Shown: positions 8,138 through 17,178 of the stretch, one piece after another | Layout of the letters: each line of letters begins with the position of its first letter | How positions within the stretch are numbered: position 1 is the first letter of the stretch | Source: an uncultured Mediterraneibacter sp. | GTDB taxonomy: Bacteria > Bacillota > Clostridia > Lachnospirales > Lachnospiraceae | Assembly: GCA_944381495.1 (NCBI GenBank) | Contig: CALWLJ010000028.1 | Span: 1-38,348, forward strand | Length of the DNA: 38,348 bases | Direction: 5' to 3' | Notes under the pieces: model-generated | What the model was told of the DNA's origin: nothing | Database searches by the model: none | Seen by the model: only the letters and a program-made list of their open reading frames with translations | Position numbers and translations under genes: made by a program

Positions 8138-9742
8138 CTATTCGTCCCATTTATCTGCCAGATTATTGATCTGACTCTCAAATTTAGCCTTATCTTTATT
8201 AGACAGCCCCTCGTTTCTGTAAATAATATCAAGCAGCCTCTTTCCCGCAGCAACAAGACGGTCGAAAGCCGTATCCGCTTTTCTCTGCGCCGCTTTCTTC
8301 GCTTTGACAGGGATCCTGACTCCTTCATTAATAATTTCATTTGTCAGCAGATCTGCCTCGCAGCACGGGAACGGCGCCCATGTGCGATATCCGAATTTTT
8401 CCTCTATTGTTCCGGCAAATTCTTCCGTAACCGTATCCTCACCATGCACGACAAATACCCTCTCTATGGGAGTTCGAAAAGCGCCGATCCACCTGAGCAG
8501 TCCATTCATATCCGCATGACCGCTGACTCCATGAAGACTTTCTATCCTGGCATGAACTTCAATTGGCTCCCCAAACAGCTTGACATTCTTCTCTCCTTCG
8601 AGAAGTCTTCTGCCCAGGGTACCGGCAGCCTGATAACCGACAAAAAGAATCGTACACTCCGGCCGCCACAGATTATGTTTCAGATGATGACGGATCCTTC
8701 CCGCGTCGCACATGCCTGAAGCTGAGATGATAACCTTGGGCTTTTCAATAAAATTGATCATTTTTGAGTCGTCACTGGTAGTAGATGTATGAAGTCCCGG
8801 GAAAACAAGCGGATTCACCCCTGATTTCACGAGAGCCATTGCCTCCTCATCAAAACAGTCTCTCATATTCATGGTAAAAACTTTCGTCGCTTCAATAGCA
8901 AGAGGACTATCCAGATACACATCAAAATCCGGATATTCTTTCAGAAGATTCTTTTCTTTAATCTCGCGGATAAAATACAGAACTTCTTGCGTTCTGCCTA
9001 CTGCAAAGGAGGGAATCACCACATTTCCTCCTCTGTCAAATGTCTCCTTGAGGATCCTTGTAAATTCTCCGATAAAATCAGGCTTTTCCTGCGAATGCAC
9101 CCGATTGCCATAAGTAGATTCTACAACGACATAATCCGCCGCGGCTGTATAAGTGGGATCCTTGATGATCGGCTGATCTGTATTTCCCACATCACCGGAA
9201 AAAACAATCTTTTTCGTCACATTCTTTTCAGTCGACCAAACTTCTATACTGGCCGATCCCAAAAGATGCCCCACATCAGTAAACCGGATTTCCACACCAT
9301 CGCAGATCCGAATCCGTTCACCATACTGGCAGGGAACAATCTTTTCGATTGCGTCCAGGGCATCCTGCATCACATAGATCGGTTCATATTCCGGCTTGCC
9401 GGCTCTTTTTCCTTTTCTGTTTCTCCATTCCGCCTCGAATTCCTGGATATGGGCACTGTCGCGGAGCATGATATTACACAAATCTGCTGTGGCAAACGTG
9501 GTAAAAATCTGGCCTTTAAACCCTTCCTTTACGAGCCTTGGCAGCATTCCCGAGTGGTCAATGTGAGCATGCGTCAGAAATACATAATCCACATCCACAG
9601 CCGGAATCGGAAGTCCCGGATTCTCATATAGATCCGGCCCCTGTTCCATTCCATAATCAACAAGGATATTTTTCCCTGCTGTCTGTAGAAAATGACAGCT
9701 TCCCGTAACTTCATGGGCTGCACCGATAAATGTTAGTTTCAT
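8138..9742 (-). CDS. Beta-CASP metallo-beta-lactamase, RNase-like
   Basis: A 534-aa enzyme of the metallo-beta-lactamase/beta-CASP superfamily (CPSF/YSH1-like, TTHA0252-type), most of whose members cleave RNA. The zinc site motif THAHIDHSG is near residue 57. A later His (VGHLLGSASI), FSGDVGN and the beta-CASP insertion (VVIPSFAVGRTQEVLYF, LDSPLA) follow, then ISASGMCDAGRIRHHL and the C-terminal RNA-specificity domain (LHGVSGHADMNGLLRW, VFVVHGE). The length is typical. AGGGGTGA lies eight bases upstream of the ATG. It lies between sigE and sigG. The specific RNA substrate is unknown, and it could instead act on another ester. Confidence 0.88.
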   Translation of the reverse strand: MKLTFIGAAHEVTGSCHFLQTAGKNILVDYGMEQGPDLYENPGLPIPAVDVDYVFLTHAHIDHSGMLPRLVKEGFKGQIFTTFATADLCNIMLRDSAHIQEFEAEWRNRKGKRAGKPEYEPIYVMQDALDAIEKIVPCQYGERIRICDGVEIRFTDVGHLLGSASIEVWSTEKNVTKKIVFSGDVGNTDQPIIKDPTYTAAADYVVVESTYGNRVHSQEKPDFIGEFTRILKETFDRGGNVVIPSFAVGRTQEVLYFIREIKEKNLLKEYPDFDVYLDSPLAIEATKVFTMNMRDCFDEEAMALVKSGVNPLVFPGLHTSTTSDDSKMINFIEKPKVIISASGMCDAGRIRHHLKHNLWRPECTILFVGYQAAGTLGRRLLEGEKNVKLFGEPIEVHARIESLHGVSGHADMNGLLRWIGAFRTPIERVFVVHGEDTVTEEFAGTIEEKFGYRTWAPFPCCEADLLTNEIINEGVRIPVKAKKAAQRKADTAFDRLVAAGKRLLDIIYRNEGLSNKDKAKFESQINNLADKWDE

Positions 9743-9841
9743 AAGTCTGTCACCCCTGCTTTCGCTTTTCTTTTATTGTATCATTTTCAGACAGTTCTTA
9801 CACCCGTTTTTTCTCAGGAAGCCACTCATTTTCATACAGAA

Positions 9842-10585
9842 TTACTGTTCATAGCGGATCATTTCCCGCTTCAGTCTCTGCATGATCTTCTTTTCCAGAC
9901 GGGAGATATAAGACTGGGAAATTCCAAGGATATCTGCCACCTCTTTCTGAGTCTTTTCTTTTCCCTCAGGATCATCCAGACCAAAACGCATCCGTACAAT
10001 CAGCATCTCACGGCTGGATAATTTTCCCAGGGCGCGTATGAGCATCTTTCGTTCCGCTTCATTTTCCAGATCTTTGTAAATCGTGTCCTCCTCAGTGCCT
10101 AAGATATCAGACAAAAGCAACTCATTTCCATCCCAGTCCACATTAAGAGGTTCGTCGATTGATACCTCCATCTTCGTCTTACTGTTACGCCTCAGATACA
10201 TAAGTATTTCATTCTCTATACATCTGGATGCATAAGTGGCAAGTTTTATCTTCTTATGTGGATTGAATGTATTGATCGCCTTGATCAGTCCGATGGTTCC
10301 GATAGAAATCAGGTCTTCCACTCCCACACCGGTATTATCAAATTTCTTTGCTATATATACAACCAGACGAAGATTATGCTCGATCAATGTCTTTTTTGCT
10401 TCATTATCTGTTTCTGTCCCCAGTCTCTGTATTACTTCCGTCTCCCTAGCCCCTTCCAGCGGAGGCGGAAGCACATCCGTTCCTCCGATATAGTGAATTT
10501 CTTTCTTTCCTCCAAATATCAGACTTCTGATATCCGGTACGATCCGTAGCCTGATCTGCTGCGGCACTGCTGCTTTTACAATCAT
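9842..10585 (-). CDS. sigE: Pro-sigma-E sporulation sigma factor
   Basis: Mother-cell sigma factor of early sporulation, made as an inactive precursor. The first ~30 residues form a basic/amphipathic pro-sequence, followed by [13 protein letters not shown], matching the point where SpoIIGA cleaves the Bacillus protein (…YYIGG). Region 2 ([58 protein letters not shown]) and region 4 ([20 protein letters not shown]) are intact; length 247 aa is normal. GGAAGGAGA precedes the ATG. It lies 21 bp downstream of its processing protease gene spoIIGA, forming the spoIIG operon. Confidence 0.97.
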   Translation of the reverse strand: MIVKAAVPQQIRLRIVPDIRSLIFGGKKEIHYIGGTDVLPPPLEGARETEVIQRLGTETDNEAKKTLIEHNLRLVVYIAKKFDNTGVGVEDLISIGTIGLIKAINTFNPHKKIKLATYASRCIENEILMYLRRNSKTKMEVSIDEPLNVDWDGNELLLSDILGTEEDTIYKDLENEAERKMLIRALGKLSSREMLIVRMRFGLDDPEGKEKTQKEVADILGISQSYISRLEKKIMQRLKREMIRYEQ

Positions 10586-10606
10586 CCTGTTCTCCTTCCG
10601 GTTTCT

Positions 10607-11380
10607 TTATTGTTTTAGTGTATCAGGATTGAAAATCAGCTGATACTCCCCATTTTCTGTCAGCTTCATCTGACTGACCCCGAGCAGGGGCCTCTCGATC
10701 CAGCGGTCCTCATCGGCATGAATACACATTCTTTCTATCCGGAAAACCTGCATGATTCCTTCTGATCCTATACAGCGATATGGGATATAGCGGATAGATT
10801 TCTGTTCCGGCATCTTCTGATAAAGTGCAGGGTCAAGAATGCTGACTGGCGCTGCACTGACCGGATCTTCCAGCATATTGCCCGTATCTTTCAAAGCTTT
10901 TACCTGGATTTTCTCCCCTCCGGCATACAGTGTTACATCGATTAGTTTCTGCCTGTCCGCCGCTACCCGGCTCACCAGCTGCCAAATCTTCTGACAGATC
11001 AGCCCGGATACTGCAGCCGCAGTAAAAAAAATACTGACCGTACGGATGTACGGCCGGAATGCCGACATGATTCCCCCCGCAAAAAGGGCGGAGAGATATA
11101 GCAGAACATATGCTTTAACAAATGTTCCCGGCTTTTTTAACCCTAATCCTGCTGTTAACATCAGGCTGTTTATAAAGACATGATAAAAGACCAGCTTTAT
11201 AACGGCAGGCAGCGGAATTGCCACGGTAAGACAGGTAAGCACACTTCCAAGAGCGCCTCCCAGGATCATCCTTCCATACTTCTGTCCGCAATTTAAGATT
11301 CGATTTACCGACAGAAGGAGCAGACTGTCCATCATAAAATTTTCCAGAAAAAACAGATCTATGTACAGTTCATAATACAT
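10607..11380 (-). CDS. spoIIGA: SpoIIGA, sigma-E processing protease
   Basis: Membrane aspartic protease that removes the pro-sequence of sigma-E after septation, when triggered by forespore SpoIIR. The 257-aa protein has about five hydrophobic segments in the first 130 residues and a cytoplasmic C-terminal domain with the catalytic motif KDTGN (Asp165). This matches the family layout; the protein is slightly shorter than the Bacillus one. GGAGAAAGAAGG precedes the ATG. It is the first gene of the spoIIG operon, separated from ftsZ by a terminator and driven by its own Spo0A-type promoter. Confidence 0.95.
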   Translation of the reverse strand: MYYELYIDLFFLENFMMDSLLLLSVNRILNCGQKYGRMILGGALGSVLTCLTVAIPLPAVIKLVFYHVFINSLMLTAGLGLKKPGTFVKAYVLLYLSALFAGGIMSAFRPYIRTVSIFFTAAAVSGLICQKIWQLVSRVAADRQKLIDVTLYAGGEKIQVKALKDTGNMLEDPVSAAPVSILDPALYQKMPEQKSIRYIPYRCIGSEGIMQVFRIERMCIHADEDRWIERPLLGVSQMKLTENGEYQLIFNPDTLKQ

Positions 11381-11417
11381 GCCTCACCTTCTTTCTCCTT
11401 TGTACCACTGCAAATAT

Positions 11418-11482
11418 ATTATATAGAACCCCTTGTTTGAAATTTGTCAGATACTGACATAAGAGACAAAATGTTTTCGACA
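11418..11482 (-). promoter_or_regulatory. spoIIG promoter with Spo0A boxes
   Basis: On the minus strand TATAAT (11418-11423) is preceded, after an unusually long 21-bp spacer, by CTGACA (11445-11450). A perfect 0A box TGTCGAA lies further upstream (11476-11482), and a weaker one, TGACAAA (11443-11449), overlaps the -35. Bacillus spoIIG has the same design: a sigma-A promoter with an over-long spacer that needs phosphorylated Spo0A. Confidence 0.75.
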
Positions 11483-11501
11483 TGACAAGAAAAAAGAATT
11501 G

Positions 11502-11534
11502 AAAAAAAGAGGAGAGCGATCTTGCTCTCCTCTT
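11502..11534 (-). terminator. Terminator after ftsZ
   Basis: On the minus strand AAGAGGAGAGC / GCTCTCCTCTT pair around a 6-nt loop and are followed by a run of T, a classical intrinsic terminator 14 bp beyond the ftsZ stop. It ends the dcw operon before spoIIG. Confidence 0.9.
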
Positions 11535-11547
11535 ATAGTCACATCAC

Positions 11548-12720
11548 TTATCTTTTAAAGAAATCCGGTATTTTAATCTGCTGCTCTTTCACATGACCGG
11601 TAGATGTTCTCGGCTGAAGAGTCGGCATCGTACCTCCCTGTGTTCTTGCTGCACCTGTTCTTGACTCATTATCAAGTCTGTTTCTTACCGGTGATTCTCC
11701 GGACGGAAGGACTGATCCGACTTTCTGCTGTCCCTCCAGTCTTGCCTTCAGTTTTGAAGCGCTTCCGCCTACGTTATGTAAGCCTGTCGCAATAACAGTA
11801 ATTGTACATTCATCAGACTTCGTATCATCGTACATAGCACCGAAGATAATACTTGCGCCTTCGCCTGCAAGCTCCTGAACATAGTCAGCTGCATCAGAAG
11901 CATCCATAAGTGTAATATCACCAGACACATTGACAATGACATTGGAAGCTCCCTGAATCGTAGTCTCAAGCAGCGGGCTGGCAACAGCCTCTTTGGTAGC
12001 CTCGAGAGCCTTGTCGTCTCCACGGCCGGATCCGATTCCAATGTGAGCAATACCCTTGTCCTTCATAACAGTCTGGATATCTGCAAAGTCCAGATTGATC
12101 AGTGACGGAACATTGATCAGGTCTGTAATACCCTGGATACCCTGCTGGAGAACTTCATCCGCTTTCTTCAGCGCCTCCGGCATAGTTGTGCGTCTGTCAA
12201 CAACTTCCAGAAGCTTGTCATTCGGAATAACGATGATCGTGTCCACATTTTCCTTCAGTTTGTCGATACCCGTAAGGGCATTCTGCATTCTCGTCTTGGA
12301 TTCAAAACGGAAAGGCTTCGTCACAACACCAACCGTAAGAGCTCCCTGCTCCTTTGCGATACGTGCAATAACAGGCGCAGCACCTGTTCCTGTTCCGCCG
12401 CCCATACCACAAGTTACAAATACCATGTCCGCACCTTTCAGTGCCGCTGAAATCTCTTCTGAACTTTCCTCAGCTGCTTTCTCTCCTACTTCCGGCTGAG
12501 CACCGGCACCAAGACCTTTGGTAAGTTTCTCGCCGATCTGCATCAGAGTCGGCGCTTTACACAGCTGCAGTGCCTGCTTATCTGTATTCACTGCGATAAA
12601 TTCCACACCCGCAATCTGTTCATCAATCATTCGGTTTACAGCGTTATTTCCGCCTCCGCCGACTCCGACAACAATTATTCTTGCGGCCGCTTCTGATTCG
12701 TTGGTTTTAATTTCTAACAA
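11548..12720 (-). CDS. ftsZ: Cell division GTPase FtsZ
   Basis: Tubulin-like GTPase that polymerises into the Z ring and directs septal wall synthesis. The 390-aa protein has [13 protein letters not shown] at residues 19-31, the GTP-binding signature GGGTGTG at 107-113, NTDKQAL, the catalytic T7-loop region ([11 protein letters not shown]), a variable linker, and a C-terminal peptide IKIPDFFKR that binds partners such as FtsA, SepF or ZapA-type proteins. The start codon is TTG (12718-12720) with AGGAGG eight bases upstream; no nearby in-frame ATG fits. ftsA is not next to it, unlike in Bacillus. Confidence 0.98.
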   Translation of the reverse strand: MLEIKTNESEAAARIIVVGVGGGGNNAVNRMIDEQIAGVEFIAVNTDKQALQLCKAPTLMQIGEKLTKGLGAGAQPEVGEKAAEESSEEISAALKGADMVFVTCGMGGGTGTGAAPVIARIAKEQGALTVGVVTKPFRFESKTRMQNALTGIDKLKENVDTIIVIPNDKLLEVVDRRTTMPEALKKADEVLQQGIQGITDLINVPSLINLDFADIQTVMKDKGIAHIGIGSGRGDDKALEATKEAVASPLLETTIQGASNVIVNVSGDITLMDASDAADYVQELAGEGASIIFGAMYDDTKSDECTITVIATGLHNVGGSASKLKARLEGQQKVGSVLPSGESPVRNRLDNESRTGAARTQGGTMPTLQPRTSTGHVKEQQIKIPDFFKR

Positions 12721-12796
12721 GAGTATTTCCTCCTTTGTCGTCTTATTAATTTCTTATACATCCCTTTTAGATTGAACGCTATAATTCAATAAGTAT

Positions 12797-12825
12797 ATAA
12801 TAAAGTCTTTTTGGCAAATAATCAA
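12797..12825 (-). promoter_or_regulatory. Possible internal ftsZ promoter
   Basis: In the 142-bp AT-rich gap between divIB and ftsZ the minus strand has TTGATT (12820-12825), a 17-bp spacer and TATTAT (12797-12802). An extra ftsZ promoter is common in dcw clusters; this one is only moderately close to consensus. Confidence 0.5.
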
Positions 12826-12862
12826 TAGATTTTTTCTGTTTTTACAAACAATTTATAACTGT

Positions 12863-13609
12863 TTATCCCTCATCAGGCACAAATCTGATCGAAGAGGCGG
12901 TTGAATCATAGTTCTCCAGATGAAGCGTCCCCGATGCATCAGGATAACGCTCCAGCAGAGATTCCAGAATCGGCTCGATCTGCGCCACCCGTTCCTCGTA
13001 ATCCGTATTACCCAAGAGAACTTTCACACTGCCGAAATAAACCTGAACACTTTCATCCTCGCATGACATGCGATCCGGCTTCAGTCCGAATTCTTTCAGA
13101 TATCTGGAAGCCTCCACGATTCTGTCAAAAATACTGTCGTCTTCCACCGGCATAACTTTTCCGAGTTCAACCCCAGACGTATCAAATGAAAGTCCCTCAA
13201 TATATGGGACCCCTTCAATCTGCCGGGTTGTTCTTATTGATGCAATCCCTTCACTGTCAAAATAGAGATATGCGTCGTCGTAGTCCACATAGCCCGCCAG
13301 TTCCTTTTCTGTAACATCCACCCGTACGGTCCATGGATTTTTCAGTGATACTTTTATATCTTCCACTCCGGAAGGCAGTTCCGGATCCAGGAAATCATAT
13401 TTCAGCAGGATATACAGAGAATTCACTGAAAGACGGTCATTCTGAATCCAGGTAGTGATCGTTGTGTCGCCATAGTAATCATTTCCTTCAACTTCAAAGT
13501 TTCTTGCCTGGAACAAATAGACAACCGTAATTCCTGCCAGAATCAGGATCCCCAAAACCCCAAGAACGATCCTCAGACCTTTTTTCTTTCGTTTCTTTGC
13601 TTTTTTCAT
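12863..13609 (-). CDS. divIB: Division protein DivIB/FtsQ
   Basis: Bitopic divisome protein that, with FtsL and DivIC, links the Z ring to septal peptidoglycan synthases. The 248-aa protein has a lysine-rich cytoplasmic start, one membrane segment (about residues 13-33), a POTRA domain beginning FEVEGNDYYGDTTI and containing LKNPWTVRVDVTEKELAGYV, then the beta domain. It has no long C-terminal tail. It sits between ftsW and ftsZ, 20 bp after ftsW, as expected for a dcw cluster. Confidence 0.92.
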   Translation of the reverse strand: MKKAKKRKKKGLRIVLGVLGILILAGITVVYLFQARNFEVEGNDYYGDTTITTWIQNDRLSVNSLYILLKYDFLDPELPSGVEDIKVSLKNPWTVRVDVTEKELAGYVDYDDAYLYFDSEGIASIRTTRQIEGVPYIEGLSFDTSGVELGKVMPVEDDSIFDRIVEASRYLKEFGLKPDRMSCEDESVQVYFGSVKVLLGNTDYEERVAQIEPILESLLERYPDASGTLHLENYDSTASSIRFVPDEG

Positions 13610-13628
13610 CAGATCAACTCCTCACGCC

Positions 13629-14714
13629 CTATTCTATCAGATTGGATACGCTCAGTACAAGCCCCATTTCCAGCAGCAGAAAGACAACCGATGTTCCGCC
13701 GTAACTAATAAAAGGAAGGGTGATCCCCGTATTTGGAATCGTATTCGTCACCACGGCAATATTCAGGATGACTTGTATCATCATGTGAGCAAGAGCCCCT
13801 GCTGCGATCAGCGCGCCAAGCAGATCTCTGGCCCGTGTTGCAATGACAAAGAAACGCCAGATCAGGATCAGGAACAGCAGAATAATAGTTGAGGCTCCCA
13901 CCAGCCCCAGTTCCTCACAAATGATAGAAAATATCATATCATTCTGAGCCTCCGGCAGAAATCCCAGCTTCTGAACACTCTCTCCCAGGCCCCTCCCGAA
14001 GAGTCCGCCACTTCCAATGGCATAAAGCCCCTGCAGTGTCTGATATCCTTTTTCATATTTTTCCGGATTCCGCCAGACCGCCAGCCTTTCCAGCCTGTAG
14101 CTTTCCAACGCAAGAAAAATGGCAAGAAAAGCAACAGCGGCAGCTCCCATCCAGACAAACTGAGAATATTTAGGGCTTGCAGCAAAAATAAGCACAGCCG
14201 CTATTCCAAGGATGATCACAGCTGTACTCAGATTGCTGGCTCCTACCAGAGCCACAACCGGGACCACCGGCAACATCATTTTTACAAGTGTCCGGAATTT
14301 TCCCATCTGCTTCACATTTCTGCTTACAAGCCAGGCAAGGAAAAAAATAACCGCAACTTTTGCATACTCAGACGGCTGAAACGAAAACGGGCCCAAAGAA
14401 AGCCATCTTCTGGACCCGTTATATTCATCTCCAAAAAGCATGACTGCAACAGACAGTACAAGCGCGCCAATATAGGCGGGAACAGCCAGCGGGATCCATC
14501 TGTGATAGTCAATCCTCGCCACCACAGCCATGCCTGCCAGACCAAGCGCCGTTGCAAATCCCTGCTTTTTTAAATAATAAAGGGAATCATGGAACTTCAC
14601 TCTTCCGTTGTACGCACTGGTGCTGTAGAGTACAACCAGTCCGATGCCTACAAGGATCAGAACTGTAACCAGCAGCGTATCGTCAAATGTTCTCTTCTTC
14701 CCGGAACGCTTCAA
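13629..14714 (-). CDS. ftsW: SEDS glycosyltransferase FtsW (SpoVE-like)
   Basis: SEDS-family membrane enzyme that polymerises lipid II into glycan strands together with a class B PBP at the septum; in spore formers the dcw copy may also act in the cortex (SpoVE). The 361-aa protein has about ten membrane segments and family motifs LYSTSAY, GSRRWLSLGPFSFQPSEYAK, the periplasmic-loop region with a conserved Glu/Asp, and LPFISYGGTS near the end. The start appears to be TTG (14712-14714) with GGGAG ten bases upstream; nearby ATG and GTG codons are out of frame or blocked by stops. Very close to murD (14 bp). Confidence 0.93.
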   Translation of the reverse strand: MKRSGKKRTFDDTLLVTVLILVGIGLVVLYSTSAYNGRVKFHDSLYYLKKQGFATALGLAGMAVVARIDYHRWIPLAVPAYIGALVLSVAVMLFGDEYNGSRRWLSLGPFSFQPSEYAKVAVIFFLAWLVSRNVKQMGKFRTLVKMMLPVVPVVALVGASNLSTAVIILGIAAVLIFAASPKYSQFVWMGAAAVAFLAIFLALESYRLERLAVWRNPEKYEKGYQTLQGLYAIGSGGLFGRGLGESVQKLGFLPEAQNDMIFSIICEELGLVGASTIILLFLILIWRFFVIATRARDLLGALIAAGALAHMMIQVILNIAVVTNTIPNTGITLPFISYGGTSVVFLLLEMGLVLSVSNLIE

Positions 14715-14728
14715 TACACATTCACTCC

Positions 14729-16099
14729 CTATAACAGGTTTACAAGCTCTTTGAATTTATCTCCACGTTCTTCATAATTTTTAAACATTCCCCAGCTGGC
14801 GCAGGCTGGTGACAAAAGAACTGCATCTCCTGGCCGGGCGTATTTCACACAGTCATCAAATGCTTCCTCGAAAGTATCCGCCATCACGATATCATGGAAT
14901 CCATGTTTTCTCGCCGTCTCTGCAATCTTCTCCCGGGTAGCTCCCAGCAGAACCAGTTTCGTTACTTTACCGTCAAATGCTTCGATCCACTCGTCGTAGG
15001 AGGATTCCTTGTCATATCCCCCGCCGATCAGAACAGTGGGCCGGTTCATCGCCCGTATTCCGCGTATCGCCGCATCCGGATTGGTTCCTTTTGAATCATT
15101 ATAATATGCAACTCCATTTTTCTCGGCCACAAATTCAATCCGGTGCTCCACACCTTTAAACGTTTTGACTGTATCCCGGATTATGTTAACAGGCACTCCA
15201 TAAGCAGAAGCCATTGCCGCAGCAGCCATCACATTTTCATAATTATGAGTGCCAAGAATCTGAAGCTCATCTGTAGAACAAATTGTGTACTTTTCTCCCA
15301 AATCACACACAATATTTCCATCTTCCAGATAAACTCCTCTTTCCAGTTTACGCTGGCTGCTGAAATATAGAACCTGTGCCTTTACATTCTCCGCAAATTT
15401 TCTCAGAACGTCATCCTCATAATTCAGGACGCAGGTGTCCTCTTCTGTCTGATTTTCAGCAATCCTTTCTTTTGCAGCGATATAAGCCTCCATCGTGTGA
15501 TGTCGGTTCAGATGATCTGGCGTGATATTCAGAATCGCACTCACCTTCGGACGGAATTCATGAATCGTCTCCAGCTGGAAACTGCTGACCTCCGCTACGA
15601 TCACTGAATCTTCTCTCGTCTCCTGTACAATGCCCGTGTAAGGAGTACCGATATTTCCCACCACAAAGGTACTCTCTTTGTAGTTCTTCATAATTTCTCC
15701 CAGAAGTGTGGTGGTCGTAGTCTTGCCGTTTGTACCCGTAATGGCCAGTACATCTCCCTTTCCGAAGGCATAAGCAAGTTCGATCTCGCCCCAGACAGGA
15801 ATTCCAAGTTCTCTCATATGTTCTACAATAGGAAGGTCCGTAGGAACCCCCGGACTCATAACTGTAAGAGCAATCCCTTTCAGCAGCGCATCCTCCTGTT
15901 CCCCGTCCAGTCCGCCGAGAACAACCTCTACCCGACATTCCTTTCCGACTGTGATCCTGTTTCTTATTTCATCTGCATCCAGTTTTCCGTTTCCGTCATA
16001 GAGCACTACATCTGCACCTATCGAAAGAAGCAGACGACTCGCCGACTCACCGCTGAGTCCAGAACCAAATACAAGTACTTTTTTCTCTCTTATGTCCAT
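14729..16099 (-). CDS. murD: UDP-MurNAc-L-Ala:D-Glu ligase MurD
   Basis: Cytoplasmic ATP-dependent ligase that adds D-glutamate to UDP-MurNAc-L-alanine in peptidoglycan precursor synthesis. The 456-aa protein has the N-terminal FGSGLSGESA Rossmann loop, the ATP-binding GTNGKTTTTTLLGE near residues 121-134, NITPDHLNRH, HRIEFV, YNDSKGTNPDA and the C-terminal LLSPACASWGMF, all Mur ligase signatures of the MurD type. GGGGG lies nine bases upstream of the ATG. It starts four bases after the mraY stop, so the two are coupled. Confidence 0.97.
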   Translation of the reverse strand: MDIREKKVLVFGSGLSGESASRLLLSIGADVVLYDGNGKLDADEIRNRITVGKECRVEVVLGGLDGEQEDALLKGIALTVMSPGVPTDLPIVEHMRELGIPVWGEIELAYAFGKGDVLAITGTNGKTTTTTLLGEIMKNYKESTFVVGNIGTPYTGIVQETREDSVIVAEVSSFQLETIHEFRPKVSAILNITPDHLNRHHTMEAYIAAKERIAENQTEEDTCVLNYEDDVLRKFAENVKAQVLYFSSQRKLERGVYLEDGNIVCDLGEKYTICSTDELQILGTHNYENVMAAAAMASAYGVPVNIIRDTVKTFKGVEHRIEFVAEKNGVAYYNDSKGTNPDAAIRGIRAMNRPTVLIGGGYDKESSYDEWIEAFDGKVTKLVLLGATREKIAETARKHGFHDIVMADTFEEAFDDCVKYARPGDAVLLSPACASWGMFKNYEERGDKFKELVNLL

Positions 16100-16103
16100 T
16101 CTT

Positions 16104-17060
16104 TTATACCCCCATTAACGCAACAAGACAGAGAAGGGCTGTGATCACTGAAAACACTGTAACAACTCTTGTCTCCGACCATCCGCACAGTTCAAAATGG
16201 TGATGGATTGGAGCCATCTTGAAAATTCTCTTTCCGCCCGTCTTTTTAAAATAAGTAACCTGGATAATAACCGATGCCACTTCCACAAGGTAAATAAATC
16301 CGACAATAATAATGAACAGAGGCATCTGCATCATATATGCGGTTCCTGCCACAAATCCTCCAAGTGCCAGAGAACCTGTATCTCCCATGAAAACACTTGC
16401 CGGGTATACATTAAAGAGCAGGAAGCCAAGCAAAGCGCCGACAACCGCACATGTAACAGGCTCGATTCCGCTCCTGGTTCCAATTGCCACAACCGTAAAG
16501 AAGGTGGCTACAAGCACTGTTACACTGGATGCCAGGCCGTCCAGTCCATCCGTAAAGTTTGTCCCGTTAACAGTTCCAATAACAGCAAAAAACAGGACCG
16601 GAACAGCCAGCCAGCCAATATCCCAATAATAGCCGCCCGAAAACGGGACAAGCATGGTCAGCGGTATATCCGCGACCTCAACAATGTAATAAGCAAATAT
16701 TGCCGTAACTACAATCTGAAGCGCCATCTTCTGCATCGGAAGCAGACCGTCGGACCGCTTCAGAACAACCTTCAGGTAATCATCCAGGAACCCGATCAGA
16801 CCAAAAGCGACGGTCAGGAACAGGACCGGTATGATCTTTGGATAATCCTTCACATAAAACAGAGAAGTAATAATAACTGCGGCAAGAATAATAATGCCGC
16901 CCATTGTCGGTGTACCCGCCTTCTTCAGATGGGACTGCACACCGTCCACACGCTCTGTCTGCTTCATTTTCAGCTTTCTCAGGAAAGGAATGACAACCGG
17001 TCCCAGCACTACACTTACAGCAAATGCGATCAATACCGGAATCACTACATGACTGCTCAT
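16104..17060 (-). CDS. mraY: Phospho-MurNAc-pentapeptide translocase MraY
   Basis: Integral membrane enzyme that transfers phospho-MurNAc-pentapeptide to undecaprenyl phosphate to give lipid I. The 318-aa protein has about ten membrane segments and the hallmark loops: the Mg-binding FLDDYLKV, NFTDGLDGLA, GDTGSLALGG and the C-terminal APIHHHFELCGW histidine cluster. GAGGTGG precedes the ATG by four bases. It sits between the second PBP gene and murD; murE and murF are not in the cluster. Confidence 0.97.
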   Translation of the reverse strand: MSSHVVIPVLIAFAVSVVLGPVVIPFLRKLKMKQTERVDGVQSHLKKAGTPTMGGIIILAAVIITSLFYVKDYPKIIPVLFLTVAFGLIGFLDDYLKVVLKRSDGLLPMQKMALQIVVTAIFAYYIVEVADIPLTMLVPFSGGYYWDIGWLAVPVLFFAVIGTVNGTNFTDGLDGLASSVTVLVATFFTVVAIGTRSGIEPVTCAVVGALLGFLLFNVYPASVFMGDTGSLALGGFVAGTAYMMQMPLFIIIVGFIYLVEVASVIIQVTYFKKTGGKRIFKMAPIHHHFELCGWSETRVVTVFSVITALLCLVALMGV

Positions 17061-17157
17061 AAATCCACCTCTTCATCTCTTTTGTTTCACTCGGGAGGCC
17101 GATATCCTGCTTTTCCGTTCACTGAGAAAAAGTACCGGATTCCCCTCCCGGAACATC

Positions 17158-17170
17158 TTATACAGTATAA
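17158..17170. repeat. 13-bp palindrome after the second PBP gene
   Basis: TTATACAGTATAA, a perfect 6-1-6 palindrome nine bases beyond the PBP stop in the 118-bp gap before mraY. It could be a regulator site; nothing else shows in the gap. Confidence 0.4.
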
Positions 17171-17178
17171 CCCATCCC

